Assembly (NCBI GenBank): GCA_045113275.1
Contig: JBGUIU010000012.1
Coordinates: forward strand, 8,448 to 72,447
Source of the DNA: UBA1181 sp045113275
GTDB lineage: Bacteria; Bacteroidota; Bacteroidia; Bacteroidales; Paludibacteraceae
Length of the DNA stretch: 64,000 bases
Reading direction: 5' to 3'
This document shows positions 62,232 to 64,000 of the stretch, in pieces. Positions within the stretch are counted from its first letter, which is position 1; every line of letters begins with the position of its first letter. A program made the translations under genes and the position numbers. The notes beneath the pieces were generated by a model. It was not told where the DNA came from. It saw nothing but the letters and a program-made list of their open reading frames with translations, and made no database searches.

Positions 62232-62825
62232 ATGATTATTGAAGATAAAAAATTTGTTGCTGTTTCCTACGATCTATTTGTAAGAAACGATGATGACAAA
62301 CTTGAGTTATGGGAACAAGCTCCAGCTTCCGCACCGTTGAAATTCACATTTGGATTAGGTATGATGTTGGAAAAATTCGAAGAAAACCTTCAAGGATTAA
62401 AGGAAGGCGACATATTTGACTTTACCATTGACAAAAAAGATGCATACGGAGAATATGAAGATGGAAGAGTCGTTGAATTAGACAAGAACATCTTTATGGT
62501 AGATGGCAAATTTGATGATGAGTACATCAAAGAAGGAAACATCGTCCCTATGATGGATGTTGATGGGAACAGAATAAATGGTATTGTTTTAAAAATAGGC
62601 AAGGATAAGGTAAAAATGGATTTCAACCATCCATTAGCTGGTGAAGATCTCAACTTCAGAGGAAAAGTATTAGAAGTAAGAGATGCCACAGAAGAAGAAA
62701 TTGCAGTAGCTACCAAACCACACAAATGTGGTGGCTGCGGTGGTGGTTGCGGCGACTGCGGAGGTGGTTGCGGCGAAGACAGCTGCAACGATGGTGGCTG
62801 TGGACATTGTCAACACGACGCATAA
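62232..62825 (+). CDS. slyD: SlyD-like FKBP-type peptidyl-prolyl isomerase with Cys/Gly metal-binding tail
   Basis: 197 residues. The FKBP domain is split by an insert-in-flap (IF) chaperone domain as in SlyD: VAVSYDLFVRNDDDKLE, FTFGLGMMLEKFEENLQGLKEGD, then YGEYEDGRVVELDKNIF and NHPLAGEDLNFRGKVLEVRDA. The final ~35 residues are Gly-rich with eight cysteines and several His (CGGCGGGCGDC, then DSCNDGGCGHCQH). SlyD tails bind nickel and other metals. A cytoplasmic folding helper, possibly a metal chaperone. It sits 17 nt before aroC. Confidence 0.92.
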   Translation: MIIEDKKFVAVSYDLFVRNDDDKLELWEQAPASAPLKFTFGLGMMLEKFEENLQGLKEGDIFDFTIDKKDAYGEYEDGRVVELDKNIFMVDGKFDDEYIKEGNIVPMMDVDGNRINGIVLKIGKDKVKMDFNHPLAGEDLNFRGKVLEVRDATEEEIAVATKPHKCGGCGGGCGDCGGGCGEDSCNDGGCGHCQHDA

Positions 62826-62842
62826 TCAAATGCTTCAGAAAA

Positions 62843-63916
62843 ATGAATTCTTTCGGTAATATACTTAAATTAACCACATTCGGAGAATCTCACGGATTAG
62901 CCATCGGTGGTATTATTGATGGATATCCTGCGGGCATATCCATCGACTTGGATTTCATTCAGAATGAACTCAACAGAAGAAAACCAGGCCAATCCGCTTT
63001 AACCACCGCTCGTCAAGAATCTGATAAAATAGAAATACTATCAGGTGTCTTTGATGGACTATCAACTGGCACCCCCATTGCATTTGAGGTCAGAAACAAC
63101 GACCAACACTCCAAAGACTACTCAGAGCTAAAGAATTTATATCGTCCCTCTCATGCAGACTATACATACGACTGCAAATATGGCATTCGTGACTACACAG
63201 GAGGAGGACGCAGTTCTGCCCGCACGACCATTGCACAAGTAGCGGGGGGAGCATTTGCCAAACTGATGTTAAGGAAATGGGGTGTAAATATCCATGCATA
63301 TACCTCTCAAGTTGGAAATATAAAAACGGACCACACGTATCAAGAGTTGGATCTACAATTAACAGAAACAAACCCGGTACGTTGTCCAGACCCACTTGTA
63401 GCCAGTGAAATGGAACAACTCATCAAACAGACAAAAGAAGAAGGTGATACCATCGGAGGCATCATCAGCTGTGTCATTCAAAACTGTCCCGTCGGACTAG
63501 GAGAACCACAGTTCGGAAAGCTCCATGCCCTATTGGCACAAGCCATGCTTTCAATCAATGCTGCAAAAGGATTCGAATATGGATGTGGATTCGAAGGAGT
63601 CACAAAAAAAGGTTCCGAACTGAATGATGTATTTTGTGTAAAAGGAAAGGAAATTCATACCATCACGAATAATTCTGGTGGCATTCAAGGAGGCATTTCC
63701 AACGGAGAAGATATCTTCTTCCGTGTAGCATTCAAGCCTGTCCCTACTTTATTAAAGGATCAGGAGACTGTCGATCGAAATGGTAACAAGATCACATTCA
63801 AGGCAAGAGGCCGACATGACCCTTGTGTATTACCTCGAGCAGTGCCTATTGTAGAAGCAATGGCTGCGCTCACGATTGCAGATGCTATATTGATGAATCG
63901 TTCCGCAAAAATCTAA
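62843..63916 (+). CDS. aroC: Chorismate synthase
   Basis: 357 residues from the ATG at 62843 (MNSFGNILKLTTFGESHG). A frame start at 62726 would lie in the slyD tail and give an unnatural Trp/Arg-rich leader. Motifs: GESHGLAIGGIIDGYPAG, RQESDKIEILSGVFDG, RPSHADYTYDCKYGIRDYTGGGRSSARTT and FKPVPTLLKDQETV. It makes chorismate, the substrate of TrpE in the trp operon. No gene is seen after its stop (63917-64000). Confidence 0.98.
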   Translation: MNSFGNILKLTTFGESHGLAIGGIIDGYPAGISIDLDFIQNELNRRKPGQSALTTARQESDKIEILSGVFDGLSTGTPIAFEVRNNDQHSKDYSELKNLYRPSHADYTYDCKYGIRDYTGGGRSSARTTIAQVAGGAFAKLMLRKWGVNIHAYTSQVGNIKTDHTYQELDLQLTETNPVRCPDPLVASEMEQLIKQTKEEGDTIGGIISCVIQNCPVGLGEPQFGKLHALLAQAMLSINAAKGFEYGCGFEGVTKKGSELNDVFCVKGKEIHTITNNSGGIQGGISNGEDIFFRVAFKPVPTLLKDQETVDRNGNKITFKARGRHDPCVLPRAVPIVEAMAALTIADAILMNRSAKI

Positions 63917-64000
63917 ATTCTTCGCCTTTAATAGAAGGGCTGAAAAACTGCTTCGATTCGTTATTTAATTTTACTGATTCATTGAAAAAGAAACTATATA

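Noticed and set aside
62726..62842. N-terminal Trp/Arg-rich extension of chorismate synthase
   Set aside because: It is the shifted-frame reading of the Gly/Cys tail of the slyD-like gene; the ATG at 62843 gives the normal AroC start.
1..64000. CRISPR array, IS element or prophage
   Set aside because: No regularly spaced repeats, transposase, integrase or structural phage genes were seen; the pRiA4b-ORF3 name has a transposon origin but the gene here is a lone chromosomal gene.

Overview
The window is one continuous stretch of low-GC (roughly 38-40% by eye) chromosome from a member of Bacteroidota, most likely order Bacteroidales. The evidence is the trp gene order B-E-G-D-C-F-A, the paired GT3 glycogen synthase and short-type phosphorylase, DUF2490, DUF4956 and GldB families, two secreted proteins ending in what look like type IX secretion (T9SS) sorting domains, and the Bacteroidota promoter motif TAnnTTTG (often with an upstream TTTG) before at least a dozen genes. 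A lineage that keeps T9SS fits better than a typical Bacteroides. No prophage, insertion sequence, CRISPR array or rRNA operon was seen. The genes are closely packed, largely housekeeping, and no clear frameshifted gene was found.

Layout. 1-3692: minus-strand operon with a small secreted protein, a VTC-type polyphosphate polymerase domain protein, a DUF4956 membrane protein, a DUF2490 protein and the N-terminal half of a YejM/PbgA-like membrane sulfatase-fold protein. 3837-8272: a pRiA4b-ORF3 protein, dnaA, an AT-rich 300-bp gap, an MCE (MlaD-like) protein and a cell-wall amidase. 8365-15362: lptD-like gene, glycogen synthase and alpha-glucan phosphorylase. 15428-19148: miaA, an ABC-F ATPase and a gldB-like lipoprotein. 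19320-20869: a lipoprotein and a MORN-repeat protein. 20931-27652: complete trp operon preceded by a leader peptide with three consecutive Trp codons and an intrinsic terminator. 27723-33621: manA, a membrane-anchored NDP-sugar dehydratase, a thioredoxin and rfbA-rfbC-rfbD. 33723-37943: CstA-type transporter, then an accessory-looking patch (unknown membrane protein, kinase-like polyvalent-type protein, DUF2971, DUF805). 37958-40178: tilS and a nucleoside phosphorylase. 40270-43132: a lipoprotein and the queuosine precursor genes queF-C-D-E. 43235-43305: tRNA-Gln(CTG). 43380-47961: aminotransferase, nucleotide-sugar dehydrogenase, thymidylate kinase, SagB-like nitroreductase and DedA. 48045-51987: lysS-gpsA-pgi. 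52095-53645: metallo-hydrolase and acyltransferase. 53742-56736: a translationally coupled GH3-HAD-DUF2238 operon. 56840-61938: two large secreted polysaccharide lyases (PL14-like and PL11 rhamnogalacturonan lyase). 62232-63916: a SlyD-like FKBP isomerase and aroC.

How it fits together. Much of the window serves the cell envelope: LPS export (LptD), lipid handling (MCE, DedA, PlsC-like acyltransferase, YejM-like), surface polysaccharide precursors (ManA, RfbACD, WbpM-like dehydratase, UDP-sugar dehydrogenase, DegT aminotransferase) and peptidoglycan cleavage. The PL11/PL14-like pair points to pectin or other plant polysaccharide breakdown outside the cell. The best regulatory element is the trp attenuator, whose full logic (leader peptide, alternative pairing, terminator) can be read from the sequence. 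The least understood modules are the VTC/DUF4956 operon, the GH3-HAD-DUF2238 operon and the kinase-like/DUF2971/DUF805 patch.
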